A program made the translations under genes and the position numbers. Below the pieces are notes generated by a model that made no database searches, had not been told where the DNA came from, and saw nothing but the letters and a program-made list of their open reading frames with translations. This document shows, piece by piece, positions 17,885 through 27,499 of a DNA stretch of 64,000 bases (its first letter is position 1; every line of letters starts with the position of its first letter). Source of the stretch: Moraxellaceae bacterium (GTDB taxonomy: Bacteria > Pseudomonadota > Gammaproteobacteria > Burkholderiales > Rhodocyclaceae); NCBI GenBank assembly GCA_031119205.1, contig JAVHYF010000011.1:1-64000 (forward strand), read 5' to 3'.

Positions 17885-19092
17885 GAGGCGACTCCTTCGT
17901 AGATGATTTTCCAGGCGCTGCCTTCGCGTACCCAGTACTGGCGTTTGCGGGCGACGTTGTTCAGGTTGTTGCTGCGGTAGTCCTGCTCGAAGGCAACCAC
18001 CACCATGTCCTTGCCGGGGTTGCGGAACATGCTGAGCGCGCGCAGGTCGATCTCGATGAAGTCCTTGCTGGCATTGACCTGCTGCTTCTGCTTGGACCAC
18101 GCCGCGAGATCCTGGTTGCCGCTCTTGAAATCCTTCGAGTAGTGGCTGAGGTAACGGCCGGTGTCGCGGCTTTCCCAGTCCTTGCGCCACTGCTCGATGG
18201 TGGCGCTGAGCGAGCTGCGTTCGCTTTGCCAGTCATCCAGCGACAGCCATTCCACCCCTTCGCTGATGATGAAGGGCGTGCGGCCTGCCTGCATGTAGCC
18301 GGAGATGGCGCGGAAATCCTGGTTGGAGATCACCACGCAGCCTTCGGAAGCAAGCGGTGGACGGGCATAGGTGTCGGAGGGCACGCCATGCAGCCAGATG
18401 CCGTAGCCGGTCTTGCCCTCGCGCTTGTCCCATTCGTTGGGGTAGTTGATCGGGAAGGCGCCGGCGCCGTAGAAGTCGCCGATCTTCTCGCGCGGGATGA
18501 AGCCGGTGACGTGATAGACCCCCAGCGGCGTCTTGTTGTCACCCTCGCGCATCTTGTTGGAGCCGGCCTTGCCCTGGCTCGCGTAGTAGTCGGCCACGAA
18601 GACCGGACGGCCGTTCTCGTTGCGGTAGATGTACAGGCGCGAGCGCTGGGTATCGACCACCACGGCGTACTTCTGGTCCGCCTCCATCTGTAGCAGATAG
18701 CGCGGCACCTGGGTGTCGGCGGGGCGGTTGCGGTAGCCCTTGAGGCGGGCGATGGCTTCGAGGCGCAGGTCACGCAGGCGGTCACCGCCTTCCGGCACGT
18801 CGCCAAAGGTGGTCAGCGGGCGGGCGCGGGCCAGCAGCAGGTCGCCCTGGATCAGCCAGCCCAGGCGGAAATTGGGGTAGGCCTTGAGCAGGGCGTTGGT
18901 GCGGTCGAGCGCGAGGCCCAGCTTGTTGTTGTCGATGTCGCGCAGGATCAGCGCCAGCGTGGCGTCCGGCCCCGCGTCCGAAATACCGGCTCGCAGACCG
19001 GTCGGCGCGCCGGTAGGGCCGGCGGCGAACAGGGCGAGGCAACCCAGCGCCATCGGCAGCAGCCGGCGCAGGGCGGGGGTGATGCGATTCAT
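17881..19092 (-). CDS. L,D-transpeptidase (YkuD) with C-terminal NTF2-like domain
   Basis: A 403-residue exported protein: signal sequence (1-25), helical region, YkuD catalytic domain (about 140-280) and a C-terminal SnoaL/NTF2-like domain (about 295-403). The catalytic signature is H235-G236 (IWLHGVPSD) with S249-x-G251-C252 (LASEGCVVISN); C252 is the nucleophile. Such enzymes make 3-3 cross-links in peptidoglycan or attach, or release, proteins on it. The C-terminal domain resembles that of the upstream TPR protein. The ATG at 19092 is preferred over a TTG three codons upstream. Confidence 0.9.
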   Translation of the reverse strand: MNRITPALRRLLPMALGCLALFAAGPTGAPTGLRAGISDAGPDATLALILRDIDNNKLGLALDRTNALLKAYPNFRLGWLIQGDLLLARARPLTTFGDVPEGGDRLRDLRLEAIARLKGYRNRPADTQVPRYLLQMEADQKYAVVVDTQRSRLYIYRNENGRPVFVADYYASQGKAGSNKMREGDNKTPLGVYHVTGFIPREKIGDFYGAGAFPINYPNEWDKREGKTGYGIWLHGVPSDTYARPPLASEGCVVISNQDFRAISGYMQAGRTPFIISEGVEWLSLDDWQSERSSLSATIEQWRKDWESRDTGRYLSHYSKDFKSGNQDLAAWSKQKQQVNASKDFIEIDLRALSMFRNPGKDMVVVAFEQDYRSNNLNNVARKRQYWVREGSAWKIIYEGVAS

Positions 19093-19101
19093 GGACTGCA
19101 A

Positions 19102-20205
19102 TTAGTTCACGCGTTCCTGCTGGATCTGCCAGCGCCCGTTGCGGCGTACCAGCTCCAGCGTCTTGTTGCTGTTGGCGTTCAGGCCCGGAGCCGTGTACGC
19201 CTGGCGGAACTGGGCAGTGGCCTGCTCGCCATTCACCTTGATACGGATATTCGACAGGGCGACTTTAATCGTGCCGGGCTTGTCGATGCGCGCGCGGCGT
19301 TCCTTTTCCCAGTCCGCGCGGCTGGCCTTGCCGGGCACCGCGAAGTCGCGGGCGTAGAAGGCGAGGTAGTCCTTGACGTCCTTGCGCGCCCAGGCCTCGG
19401 CCCAGGCCAGCACCATCTTGCGGGCCTCGTCTTCGCTGTCGGCCGTTGCCGGCGCAGGCTTTTCGGCCGGTGCAGGGGTGGGGGCGGCGATCGGTCTGGT
19501 GGCCGGTGCGGGGGCTGCGGCCGGCGGAGGCGGTGCCACCGGGGCAGGCTTCGCTGCCGGAGCAGGGGTTGCAGCGGGAGGCGCAGCCGGGGTCGGCGCG
19601 GCGGCGACCACCGGCGGTCTGGCCGGCTGGGCGGCAACTGCCGGCGGAGGTGCGACAGGCGCCGGGGCGCCGGGCTTGCTGCCCACCGAGATGATCTCGC
19701 GGATCAGCCCCAGCTTGGCCTGGGTGCTGGGGTTGGCGGCGTCCAGTTGCAGCGCGCGGTCATAGGCCTGACGCGCCATCTTGGTGTACAGGTCGCCGAG
19801 GTTCTCGTGGGCGATGGAGTACGACGGATGGGTGCGGATGGCCATCTCCAGCGCCGCCTTGGCCTTGTCGTACTGCTTCTGCTGGGCGTAGATCACCGCC
19901 AGGTTGTTGTACGGCTCGGGCAACTCGGGCGCCTCCTCGGTGAGCTTGAGGAAGACCTGGGCAGCTTCGTCCAGGCGGTTCAGCTCGGTCAGCGCCACGC
20001 CTTTCAGGAAGCGGGTCTTGCGGTCCTTGGGGTTGGCCACGAGGTCGCGGTCGGCGCGGTCCAGTGCCTGGGTGAACTGGCCCTGCCTGATCAGGTTCTG
20101 GACGTCTTCCGGCGCGGCGATCACTGACGAGGCAGACAAGGCCACGGAAAGGGCCAGGAGGCAGGCTGCAACAGGCTTGGAGCGGCGGCTGGTCATTGAG
20201 CGCAT
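19102..20205 (-). CDS. Exported TPR protein with proline-rich linker and NTF2-like domain
   Basis: A 367-residue protein: signal peptide (1-31, [12 protein letters not shown]), about three TPR units (residues 33-165; [20 protein letters not shown] is typical), an Ala/Pro-rich linker (about 175-260) and a C-terminal domain ending [11 protein letters not shown]. That domain aligns by eye with the end of the following L,D-transpeptidase. It probably scaffolds or regulates the transpeptidase in the periplasm. It is the first gene of the operon and its stop abuts the transpeptidase start. The start ATG at 20205 has no good Shine-Dalgarno site; an ATG at 20196 is possible. Confidence 0.8.
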   Translation of the reverse strand: MRSMTSRRSKPVAACLLALSVALSASSVIAAPEDVQNLIRQGQFTQALDRADRDLVANPKDRKTRFLKGVALTELNRLDEAAQVFLKLTEEAPELPEPYNNLAVIYAQQKQYDKAKAALEMAIRTHPSYSIAHENLGDLYTKMARQAYDRALQLDAANPSTQAKLGLIREIISVGSKPGAPAPVAPPPAVAAQPARPPVVAAAPTPAAPPAATPAPAAKPAPVAPPPPAAAPAPATRPIAAPTPAPAEKPAPATADSEDEARKMVLAWAEAWARKDVKDYLAFYARDFAVPGKASRADWEKERRARIDKPGTIKVALSNIRIKVNGEQATAQFRQAYTAPGLNANSNKTLELVRRNGRWQIQQERVN

Positions 20206-20371
20206 TGTGGTAGAGTCGGTCGCAGGTTGCCGGGGGCGAACCCGGCAAATGGCGCGATTCTACTGTAGTCGCGGGGGCACGCCCATCGGCGCTTGCCACT
20301 CCGCCGACAGCCCCGGCGCCGGTGTGCGCCTCGCGCAACACAGCGGTCGGGACGACACAACACCGATAAAA

Positions 20372-21754
20372 ATGCTGCGCATCTACAACACGCTCAAGCG
20401 CGAAAAGCAGGACTTCACTCCCATCGAACCCGGCAAGGTCCGCATGTATGTCTGCGGCCTGACCGTCTACGACTACTTCCACGTCGGCAATGCCCGCACC
20501 CTGACCGTCTTCGACATGGTCTTCCGCTGGCTGCGTGCTACCGGCTACGACGTGAAGTACGTGCGCAACATCACCGACGTCGATGACAAGATCATCGATC
20601 GTGCCAATAAGAACGGCGAGTCCATCGAGGCGCTGACCGAGCGCATGGTCGCCGCCATGCACGAGGACTGCGACCGCCTGGGCATGCTGCGCCCCAGCGC
20701 CGAGCCGCGTGCCACCGCGCACATCGACAACATGCTCGGCATCATCGGCGAGCTGGTGGAGAAGAAGCGCGCCTACCCCGCCGACAATGGCGACGTGTAC
20801 TACGCCGTCCGTGAGTTCCCGGGCTACGGCAAGCTCTCCGGCAAGTCCATCGACGACCTGCGCGCTGGCGAGCGGGTGGCGGTGGATGGCCACAAGCGCG
20901 ACCCGCTGGACTTCGTGCTGTGGAAGGCGGCCAAGCCGCAGGAGCCGCACTGGTGCTCTCACTACGGGAACGGCCGTCCCGGCTGGCATATCGAGTGTTC
21001 CGCGATGAGCCGCGCCGAGCTGGGCGACACCCTGGACATCCACGGCGGTGGCTGGGACCTGCAGTTCCCGCACCACGAGAACGAGATTGCGCAGAGCGAA
21101 GGCGCCAGCGGCAAGGAATTCGTGCGCTACTGGATGCACGCGGCCTTCCTCAACATGGACAACGAGAAGATGTCCAAGTCGTTGGGAAATGTGTTCACAA
21201 CGCGAGAGATCCTCAACAAGCTGGACCCGGTGCAGGGCGGCGAGGTGCTGCGCTACTTCCTGCTGCGTGGTCACTACCGCAGCGAGATCAACTACACCTG
21301 GGACACGCTGCTGGACGCCCGCGCCTCGCTGCTGGCCTTCTACAACACGCTGCGCGAAGTGCCGCCGGCAGCCGATGCCGACATCGACTGGAGCCTGCCG
21401 CAGGCCAGGGCGTTCCGTGACGCGATGGACGACGATTTCCACACCGCTCAGGCCTTTGCCGTGCTGCACGAGTTGCGCGGCGAAGTGAACCGCACGCGCT
21501 CGCCGGAACTGGCCGGTTTGCTGCGCGCACTGGGCGGCACGGTCGGCCTGTTGCAGCAGGACGCCGCCCGCTTCGTGCAGGGCGGTGCGGTGCAGGGGGG
21601 CGATGCGGCCGAGATCGACGCGCTGATCGCTGCCCGTGTCGAGGCCAAGAAGAACCGCAATTTTGCCGAGGCCGACCGCATCCGCGACGAGATCAAGGCG
21701 CGCGGCATCGTGCTGGAAGACAGTCCGCAGGGCACGACCTGGCGACGTGCCTGA
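20372..21754 (+). CDS. cysS: Cysteinyl-tRNA synthetase
   Basis: A 460-residue class I synthetase, the usual length. It charges tRNA-Cys with cysteine. Visible signatures: C28 in [15 protein letters not shown] (first zinc ligand, with the HIGH-like HVGN at 37-40), WHIECSAM and [12 protein letters not shown] (other zinc ligands) and KMSKS at 266-270. The ATG at 20372 matches the E. coli N-terminus; the frame is open upstream, but that part is antisense to the divergent TPR gene. An 8-bp hairpin at 20227-20248 lies in the leader region. No Shine-Dalgarno site is obvious. Confidence 0.97.
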   Translation: MLRIYNTLKREKQDFTPIEPGKVRMYVCGLTVYDYFHVGNARTLTVFDMVFRWLRATGYDVKYVRNITDVDDKIIDRANKNGESIEALTERMVAAMHEDCDRLGMLRPSAEPRATAHIDNMLGIIGELVEKKRAYPADNGDVYYAVREFPGYGKLSGKSIDDLRAGERVAVDGHKRDPLDFVLWKAAKPQEPHWCSHYGNGRPGWHIECSAMSRAELGDTLDIHGGGWDLQFPHHENEIAQSEGASGKEFVRYWMHAAFLNMDNEKMSKSLGNVFTTREILNKLDPVQGGEVLRYFLLRGHYRSEINYTWDTLLDARASLLAFYNTLREVPPAADADIDWSLPQARAFRDAMDDDFHTAQAFAVLHELRGEVNRTRSPELAGLLRALGGTVGLLQQDAARFVQGGAVQGGDAAEIDALIAARVEAKKNRNFAEADRIRDEIKARGIVLEDSPQGTTWRRA

Positions 21755-21943
21755 AGCCCGGGCGATCTGGCGTGCGCTTCGTGCGCTGGATCAAGCCGGG
21801 ACGCCGTAGCGCCTGGCCACGCTTCATTTCGCCCGGCGGCGGTCGCTAACTCCGGGACACTGCATCGCGGTGTTCAGGTTCCGCCCCGGTGTGGGTGGTG
21901 AGTCGTTTGTACTTGTTGCTGTCATCTTCGGGAGAACGTGGGC

Positions 21944-22564
21944 ATGCAAGTGATTCTGGTGGCGAACCCCAAGGGGGGCGTGGGCAAGAGCACCCTGGCA
22001 ACCAACCTCGCCGGCATGCTGGCGCACCGCGGCGAGGATGTCCGCGTCATGCTGGGCGATACCGACCGCCAGCAATCCACCCGCCACTGGCTGGCCCGCC
22101 GACCGAAGGGGCTGCCCGCCATCTCCGGCTGGGATATCGAGGCCGGCCAGCCCGCCAAGCCGCCGCGGGGCACCACGCACGCCGTGCTGGACACGCCGGC
22201 CGCCCTGCATGGCGGGGCACTGAAGGATCTGCTGAAGCGTGCCGACCGGCTGGTGGTGCCGCTGCAACCCTCGATGTTCGACATCCTCGCGACCCGCGAT
22301 TTCCTGAACGAGCTGGCCGAGTTCAAGGCCTCGCATGGCTTGCCGATCGGGCTGGTCGGCATGCGGCTGGACCCACGTACCCGCTCGGCCGAGCAGTTCC
22401 TGCGCTTCGTCCAGACCACCGGCCTGCCGCTGATCAGCGCCCTGCGCGACACCCAGAACTATGTGCATCTTGCGGCGTACGGGATGACGGTGTTCGACGT
22501 GGGCACCATCCGCGTCGAGAAGGACCGCGAGCAGTGGCAGGCCATTGACCACTGGGTTGCCTAG
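21944..22564 (+). CDS. Orphan ParA-family ATPase
   Basis: A 206-residue P-loop ATPase with a deviant Walker A, KGGVGKST at 10-17, after QVILVANP. The switch I region reads LGDTDRQQST and the Walker B-like segment AVLDTPAAL, where the usual aspartate is retained. ParA-family proteins position plasmids, chromosomes or protein complexes, but no ParB, parS-like array, chemotaxis or polyhydroxyalkanoate gene lies beside it. The ATG at 21944 is chosen over a GTG at 21938 because GGAGA is 9 bases upstream. Function unknown. Confidence 0.85.
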   Translation: MQVILVANPKGGVGKSTLATNLAGMLAHRGEDVRVMLGDTDRQQSTRHWLARRPKGLPAISGWDIEAGQPAKPPRGTTHAVLDTPAALHGGALKDLLKRADRLVVPLQPSMFDILATRDFLNELAEFKASHGLPIGLVGMRLDPRTRSAEQFLRFVQTTGLPLISALRDTQNYVHLAAYGMTVFDVGTIRVEKDREQWQAIDHWVA

Positions 22565-22632
22565 ACGACGGCCTTGGCTGTCCGCCCGCTTCCATCCCCC
22601 TGAATCGCCAGATCACGCTGGCGACACCCCCC

Positions 22633-23154
22633 ATGCAGTTCGTCGCTTGTTCGCTTGATGCTCACGGCGCGGCCATCCTGGCCATCTTCAACGAAGCCAT
22701 CGTCAACTCCACTGCGCTCTACGACTACCAGCCGCGACCGCCCGAGAGCATGCCCGGCTGGTTCAAGGCCAAGGAGGCCGGGCACTTTCCGGTCATCGGT
22801 GCTGTCGATGCAACAGGGCAGTTGCTTGGTTTCGCCAGTTACGGGAGCTTCCGCGCCTGGCCGGCGTACAAGTACTCGGTCGAACACTCGGTCTATGTGC
22901 ATCACGCGCATCGCGGCAAGGGCCTCGGCCGCGCCTTGCTGCAGCAGCTGATTGCGGCTGCGGTCGCGCAGCAGTACCACGTGATGATCGGCGGCATCGA
23001 CATGGAGAACCGCGGCAGCATCGCGTTGCATGAAGCGCTGGGCTTCACGCATGCCGGCACGATCCGGCAGGCGGGTTTCAAGTTCGGTCGCTGGCTGGAT
23101 CTCGGCTTCTACCAGCTGGTACTGGCAACGCCAGTGCAGCCGGTGGATGGCTAG
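22633..23154 (+). CDS. GNAT N-acetyltransferase, phosphinothricin/methionine-sulfoximine type
   Basis: A 173-residue protein resembling the Pat/MddA (YncA) group: IFNEAIVNSTALYDYQPRP at the start, SVYVHHAHRGKGLGRALLQQ as the acetyl-CoA pyrophosphate loop (RGKGLG) and NRGSIALHEALGF near the C-terminus. Members acetylate methionine sulfoximine, methionine sulfone or phosphinothricin; a methionine-derivative detoxifying role is the likely default. It is 68 bases after the ParA gene, with no functional link evident. Confidence 0.85.
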   Translation: MQFVACSLDAHGAAILAIFNEAIVNSTALYDYQPRPPESMPGWFKAKEAGHFPVIGAVDATGQLLGFASYGSFRAWPAYKYSVEHSVYVHHAHRGKGLGRALLQQLIAAAVAQQYHVMIGGIDMENRGSIALHEALGFTHAGTIRQAGFKFGRWLDLGFYQLVLATPVQPVDG

Positions 23155-23353
23155 TTGGCAGATCGGCGGGGCAGACAGGCGGACATGCCGATCGGCATGC
23201 ACCGTTCTGGCCGGTGTGACCGGTGGGTGCTCCCCCCGATGGTGCGGCAGGACAGCGGTTTCGCAAGCTTTGCACTGGAAACGGCAGGGGCTTGCTTGGC
23301 ACGGTTCTCGCTGATACACAGGTAGATGTGCAGCGCAGCATGAGGAGGAGTCC

Positions 23354-24805
23354 TTGAGCCCCACGGCAAACCGCAAGGAGGCGTCCGCCTCCTATTCGAA
23401 GTTCTACGACGAGATGCATCTGCCCGACGGCAGCGTCCGTCCGTACTACGCCGGCTACCAGAAATGGCTGGACGGCGTATCTGCCGAGCGCATGGCCCGC
23501 AAGCGCCAGGAAGCGGACGCACTGTTTCACCGCTTCGGCATCACCTTCGCGGTGTACGGCGAGGAAGAGGGCGCCGAGCGCCTGATCCCCTTCGACGTCA
23601 TTCCCCGCATCATTCCGGCGGACGAGTGGCAGAAGCTCGCGGCGGGCCTGCGCCAGCGCATCAAGGCACTCAACGCCTTCATCGCCGACATCTACCACGA
23701 CCAGGAGATCATCAAGGCCGGCAAGATCCCGCCCGAGCAGGTGCTGTCCAATGCGCAGTACCGGCCCGAGATGCAGGGCGTCGATGTTCCCAATGGCATC
23801 TACGCCGCCATCGCCGGCGTGGACATCGTGCGTGCCGGCGCTGGCGAGTACTACGTGCTGGAAGACAACCTGCGCGTGCCCTCCGGCGTCAGCTACATGA
23901 TCGAGGACCGCCGCATGATGATGCGGCTGTTCCCGGAGCTCTTCAATCGCCACCGTGTCGCTCCGGTGGAGCACTACCCCGACCTGCTGCTCGATACGCT
24001 GCGCAGCGTCGCGCCCAAGGGCGTGCCTGACCCCAACGTGGTGGTGCTGACGCCCGGCAGCTACAACAGCGCCTACTTCGAGCACGCCTTCCTGGCGCAG
24101 CAGATGGGCGTGGAGCTGGTGGAAGGGCAGGATCTCTTCGTGCGCGACGGCCAGGTCTTCATGCGCACCACCCAGGGTCCGCAGCGCGTGGATGTCATCT
24201 ATCGCCGCATCGACGACGACTTCCTCGATCCGCTCGCCTTCCGTCCGGACTCCATGCTCGGCGTGCCCGGCCTGCTCAACGCCTACCGCGAGGGTGGCGT
24301 GACACTGGCCAACGCCATCGGGACCGGCGTGGCGGATGACAAATCCATCTACCCCTACGTGCCGGACATGGTGCGCTTCTACCTGGGCGAGGAGCCGCTG
24401 CTCAACAACGTGCCCACCTACATGCTGCGCAAACCGGACGATCTGGCCTACGTGCTGGAACACCTGCCGGAACTGGTGGTCAAGGAAGTACACGGTGCCG
24501 GCGGCTACGGCATGCTGGTCGGCCCGGCCTCCACCAAGGCGGAGATCGAGGCCTTCCGGGAACGCATCATCGCCGCGCCGGAGAAGTACATCGCCCAGCC
24601 AACGCTGGCCTTGTCCACCTGCCCGACTTTCGTGGAGGCCGGCATCGCACCGCGCCACATCGATCTGCGGCCTTTCGTGCTGTCGGGCAACGAGGTGCGC
24701 TTCGTACCCGGCGGGCTGACCCGCGTGGCGTTGAAGGATGGATCGCTGGTGGTGAATTCCTCGCAGGGCGGGGGTACCAAGGACACCTGGGTTCTGGAGG
24801 CCTGA
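23354..24805 (+). CDS. Circularly permuted ATP-grasp protein (COG2308)
   Basis: A 483-residue protein of the circularly permuted ATP-grasp family, with signature segments LIPFDVIPRIIPADEW, AIAGVDIVRAGAGEYYVLED, LTPGSYNSAYFEHAFLA, VDVIYRRIDDDFLDP and the C-terminal SQGGGTKDTWVLEA. Iyer and colleagues predicted it to ligate amino acids or peptides in a system with the next three genes. The start is a TTG at 23354, directly supported by GAGGAGGAG at 23342-23350; no ATG gives the family N-terminus. It is the first gene of the compact Anbu operon, one base from the next. Confidence 0.92.
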   Translation: MSPTANRKEASASYSKFYDEMHLPDGSVRPYYAGYQKWLDGVSAERMARKRQEADALFHRFGITFAVYGEEEGAERLIPFDVIPRIIPADEWQKLAAGLRQRIKALNAFIADIYHDQEIIKAGKIPPEQVLSNAQYRPEMQGVDVPNGIYAAIAGVDIVRAGAGEYYVLEDNLRVPSGVSYMIEDRRMMMRLFPELFNRHRVAPVEHYPDLLLDTLRSVAPKGVPDPNVVVLTPGSYNSAYFEHAFLAQQMGVELVEGQDLFVRDGQVFMRTTQGPQRVDVIYRRIDDDFLDPLAFRPDSMLGVPGLLNAYREGGVTLANAIGTGVADDKSIYPYVPDMVRFYLGEEPLLNNVPTYMLRKPDDLAYVLEHLPELVVKEVHGAGGYGMLVGPASTKAEIEAFRERIIAAPEKYIAQPTLALSTCPTFVEAGIAPRHIDLRPFVLSGNEVRFVPGGLTRVALKDGSLVVNSSQGGGTKDTWVLEA

Positions 24806-24806
24806 C

Positions 24807-25751
24807 ATGCTGAGCCGCACCGCCGACCACCTGTACTGGATGTCCCGCTACATCGAGCGCGCCGAAAACCTCGCGCGTTTGCTCGACGTGAACAACCGCA
24901 TGTCGCTGATGCCACAGAGCGAGCGCGAAGTGGAGCGCATGTGGATCGCCACGCTCGATTCCATCGGCTTGCTGGACGCCTATCACCAGCGCCACGAGGA
25001 CGTCACGCCCAACGACGTGCTGCGCTTCATGACGCTGGACCGCGACAACCCCGGCAGCATCTACAGCTGCCTGCGCAGCGCGCGCGAGAACGCACACGCC
25101 GTGCGCGGCACGCTGACCAGCGAGCTGTGGGAGATCACCAACGCCACCTGGCTCAAGCTGCGCAACTACTCGCTGGACCAGATGGATGTCGATGGCGCCG
25201 AGCAGTTCTTCGAGTGGGTGAAGATGCGCTCGCACCAGTCGCGTGGTTGCACCTTCGGCACCATGATGCGCGACGACTCCACCAGCTTCCTGCGCCTGGG
25301 GACTTTCGTGGAGCGTGCCGACAACACCGCCCGCCTGCTCGATGTGAAGTACCGCTTCATCAGCGAAGCGCCGCGCCGCGACGAAGCCGGCGAGTACTAC
25401 CAGTGGAGCGCGCTGCTGCACTGCGTGTCGGCCTTCGAGATCTACCGCCGCGTCTATCGCGACCAGATTACCCCCACCCGCGTGGCCGAGCTGCTGGTGC
25501 TGCGCCAGGACATGCCGCGCTCGCTGGCCTACTGCATGGACGAAGCCTATGGCTGGCTGCAGCGCGTGGCCAACCAGCGCTCGCGCGAAACCGAAAGACG
25601 CGTCGGCGAGCTGGCCTCGCAACTGCGCTTCGGTCGTGTCGAGGATGTCTTCAAGGGTGGGCTGCACAGTTTCCTGACGACCTTCATCACCCGCGTCAAC
25701 GATCTGGGCAACCGGATCGCCAGCGACTTCCTCGTCCCGATCACGAGTTGA
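24807..25751 (+). CDS. Alpha-E domain protein (COG2307)
   Basis: A 314-residue all-helical protein that begins MLSRTADHLYWMSRYIERAE, the hallmark of the alpha-E family. A second conserved region, FLRLGTFVERADNTARLLD, is an internal repeat of the first motif (ERA-N-ARLLD), which suggests an ancient duplication. Its biochemical role is unknown, but it nearly always accompanies the COG2308 ATP-grasp protein, as here (one base apart). It may hold the substrate or interact with the ligase. Confidence 0.92.
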   Translation: MLSRTADHLYWMSRYIERAENLARLLDVNNRMSLMPQSEREVERMWIATLDSIGLLDAYHQRHEDVTPNDVLRFMTLDRDNPGSIYSCLRSARENAHAVRGTLTSELWEITNATWLKLRNYSLDQMDVDGAEQFFEWVKMRSHQSRGCTFGTMMRDDSTSFLRLGTFVERADNTARLLDVKYRFISEAPRRDEAGEYYQWSALLHCVSAFEIYRRVYRDQITPTRVAELLVLRQDMPRSLAYCMDEAYGWLQRVANQRSRETERRVGELASQLRFGRVEDVFKGGLHSFLTTFITRVNDLGNRIASDFLVPITS

Positions 25752-25788
25752 GACGAGAGCCGAGAAAAGCGCCTCAAGGAGAGTAACG

Positions 25789-26580
25789 ATGCTCTACCAG
25801 ATCCGTCACGAAACCCGCTGCCGCTTCGACAGCCCGGCCACCTACAGCATCCACAAGCTTCGCGTGACGCCGCGCGAGGACGCCGGGCAGCGCCTCAAGC
25901 GCAGCCAGATCATTGCGCCGGCCCGCTGCAGCAAGAGCCACGACGTGTGGGGCAACACCGCCCACCTGATGACGCTGACCGCGCCGCACGACGAGATCGA
26001 TGTCATATCGCTGTCGACGCTGGAGACGGTGGACGCCGGTCCGCAGCTCGCTGCGCATGGTGGCCTGGCGCCGCTGGCCTTCCTCGCCGAGACGCCGCTG
26101 ACCGCGCCGGACGAGGGCCTGCGCGAATTCGCCATGCAGCACCTGGGCGGTAGTGGCAGCAATCGCCTGGGCGCGGTGCGCGAGTTCCTGTCCGCGGTGA
26201 CGGAGCGCGTGCAACTGGCCGCAGCCCCCTGCGAAGGTGCCCGCCCGGCCTTTGCGCGCGGCAACGGTGCCTCCTGCGACCAGACCCACGTCTTCCTCGC
26301 AGCCTGTCGCGCCGCCAGCATTCCGGCTCGCTTCGTCAGCGGCTACCTGCTGTCGGAACTGGACCACGCTACCGGCCATGCCTGGGCGGACGTGTGGCTG
26401 GGCGCCGACTACGGCTGGATCAGCTTCGACGTCAGCAATGCACGCCTGGCCGATGGCAACCTGGTCCGCCTCGCGGTCGGGCGCGACCGGCTGGAAGCCT
26501 GCTCGCTGCGTGGTTCGCACCAGGGGGGTGGTGTGGAGGCGGTGGAAGAGCGCATCAGCGTGACGCGGGTGCGCAACTAG
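25789..26580 (+). CDS. Transglutaminase-like cysteine protease (COG1305)
   Basis: A 263-residue protein with an N-terminal beta domain (YQIRHETRCRFDSPATYSIH) and the catalytic transglutaminase core. The triad is C163 (NGASCDQTHVFLAACR), H197 (GHAWADVW) and D214 (ISFDVSN). In bacteria such folds usually act as peptidases or amidases; in this operon it could cleave or rearrange the peptide product of the ATP-grasp ligase. AAGGAGAGTAACG precedes the ATG at 25789. The next gene, Anbu, follows after an apparent terminator. Confidence 0.92.
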   Translation: MLYQIRHETRCRFDSPATYSIHKLRVTPREDAGQRLKRSQIIAPARCSKSHDVWGNTAHLMTLTAPHDEIDVISLSTLETVDAGPQLAAHGGLAPLAFLAETPLTAPDEGLREFAMQHLGGSGSNRLGAVREFLSAVTERVQLAAAPCEGARPAFARGNGASCDQTHVFLAACRAASIPARFVSGYLLSELDHATGHAWADVWLGADYGWISFDVSNARLADGNLVRLAVGRDRLEACSLRGSHQGGGVEAVEERISVTRVRN

Positions 26581-26631
26581 ACGGCGCGCTTACGGACCAA
26601 GTCCTTACGCACTAAGCTTTCATCCAGGACG

Positions 26632-26663
26632 ACGGGGCGCCGCAGCAGGTGCCCCGTGTTTTT
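26632..26663 (+). terminator. Intra-operon hairpin with T run before Anbu
   Basis: ACGGGGC and GCCCCGT form a 7-bp stem with a 12-base loop, followed by GTTTTTG. It lies between the transglutaminase and Anbu genes and should reduce read-through to Anbu, giving unequal expression within the cluster. Confidence 0.6.
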
Positions 26664-26710
26664 GTAGACGGCCCGTTTCACGGCGGGCGCTTCGACGAGA
26701 GAGGCCAAAG

Positions 26711-27442
26711 ATGACCTACTGCGTGGGCATGAACCTGGATGACGGGCTGGTGTTCCTGTCGGACTCCCGCACCAATGCGGGCGTAGACAACATCAACACC
26801 TTCCGCAAGATGAACGTCTTCGAGCGGCCGGGCGAGCGGGTCATGCTGCTGATGACTTCCGGTAACCTCGCCATTACCCAGACCGTGGTGACACTGCTCA
26901 AGGAGCAGATGGCCTCCCACGATGCGAAGCTCAGCCTGTGGAACGTGCCCAACATGTTCGAGGCCGCGCGCGTGGTGGGCGACGCGATGCGCGAGGTGTA
27001 CCGGCGTGACGCCGAGGCCTTGCAGCACTTCGGTGTCGACTTCTCCGCCAATGTCGTACTCGGCGGGCAGATATTCGGTGAGTCGCCGCGGTTGTTCCAG
27101 GTTTATTCCGCTGGCAACTTCATCGAGTCCACCGAAGAGACGCCGTACTTTCAGATCGGCGAAACGAAATACGGCAAGCCGATCATCGACCGCGTGCTGC
27201 GTCCTGAAACGCCCTTGCCGGTAGCTGCCAAGTGCGCGCTGATCTCGATGGACTCCACCATCCGCTCCAACCTGTCGGTCGGCCTGCCGCTGGATCTGGT
27301 GGTGGTGCGCACCAACGAATGCAAGGTGGCGATCCACCAGAAAGTGGACGCCGAAGACCCGTACTTCCGCATGATCCGCAGCCGCTGGGGTGAGGCCTTG
27401 CGCGAGGCCTTCGTGCATCTGCCCGAACCTGACTGGCAATAG
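26711..27442 (+). CDS. Anbu proteasome-type peptidase (HslV relative)
   Basis: A 243-residue Ntn-hydrolase. It begins MTYCVGMNLDDGLVFLSDSRTNAG; removal of the first methionine leaves the catalytic N-terminal threonine. Other family marks are GNLAITQTVV, FSANVVLGGQIF and CALISMDSTIRSNLSVG. Anbu forms ring or helical assemblies in published structures but its natural substrate is not established. It regularly neighbours the ATP-grasp, alpha-E and transglutaminase genes, as here. A GAGAGAGG site precedes the ATG. It probably degrades or trims the peptides made by this operon. Confidence 0.93.
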   Translation: MTYCVGMNLDDGLVFLSDSRTNAGVDNINTFRKMNVFERPGERVMLLMTSGNLAITQTVVTLLKEQMASHDAKLSLWNVPNMFEAARVVGDAMREVYRRDAEALQHFGVDFSANVVLGGQIFGESPRLFQVYSAGNFIESTEETPYFQIGETKYGKPIIDRVLRPETPLPVAAKCALISMDSTIRSNLSVGLPLDLVVVRTNECKVAIHQKVDAEDPYFRMIRSRWGEALREAFVHLPEPDWQ

Positions 27443-27450
27443 CGCAGGCA

Positions 27451-27494
27451 TCCGTTCCGCAAGCACCTGCCGCGGCAAGTGCTTGCGTGGCGGA
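27451..27494. terminator. Hairpin between convergent Anbu and hypothetical gene
   Basis: GCAAGCAC and GTGCTTGC flank a second self-complementary core TGCCGCGGCA, with outer TCCG/CGGA pairing. It has no T run but its place between two convergent stop codons suits a bidirectional barrier. Confidence 0.55.
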
Positions 27495-27499
27495 CGGGG

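Noticed and set aside
23078-24820. Open frame of 580 codons opposite the ATP-grasp gene
   Set aside because: Shadow; the plus strand has a recognised family, a Shine-Dalgarno site and operon context.
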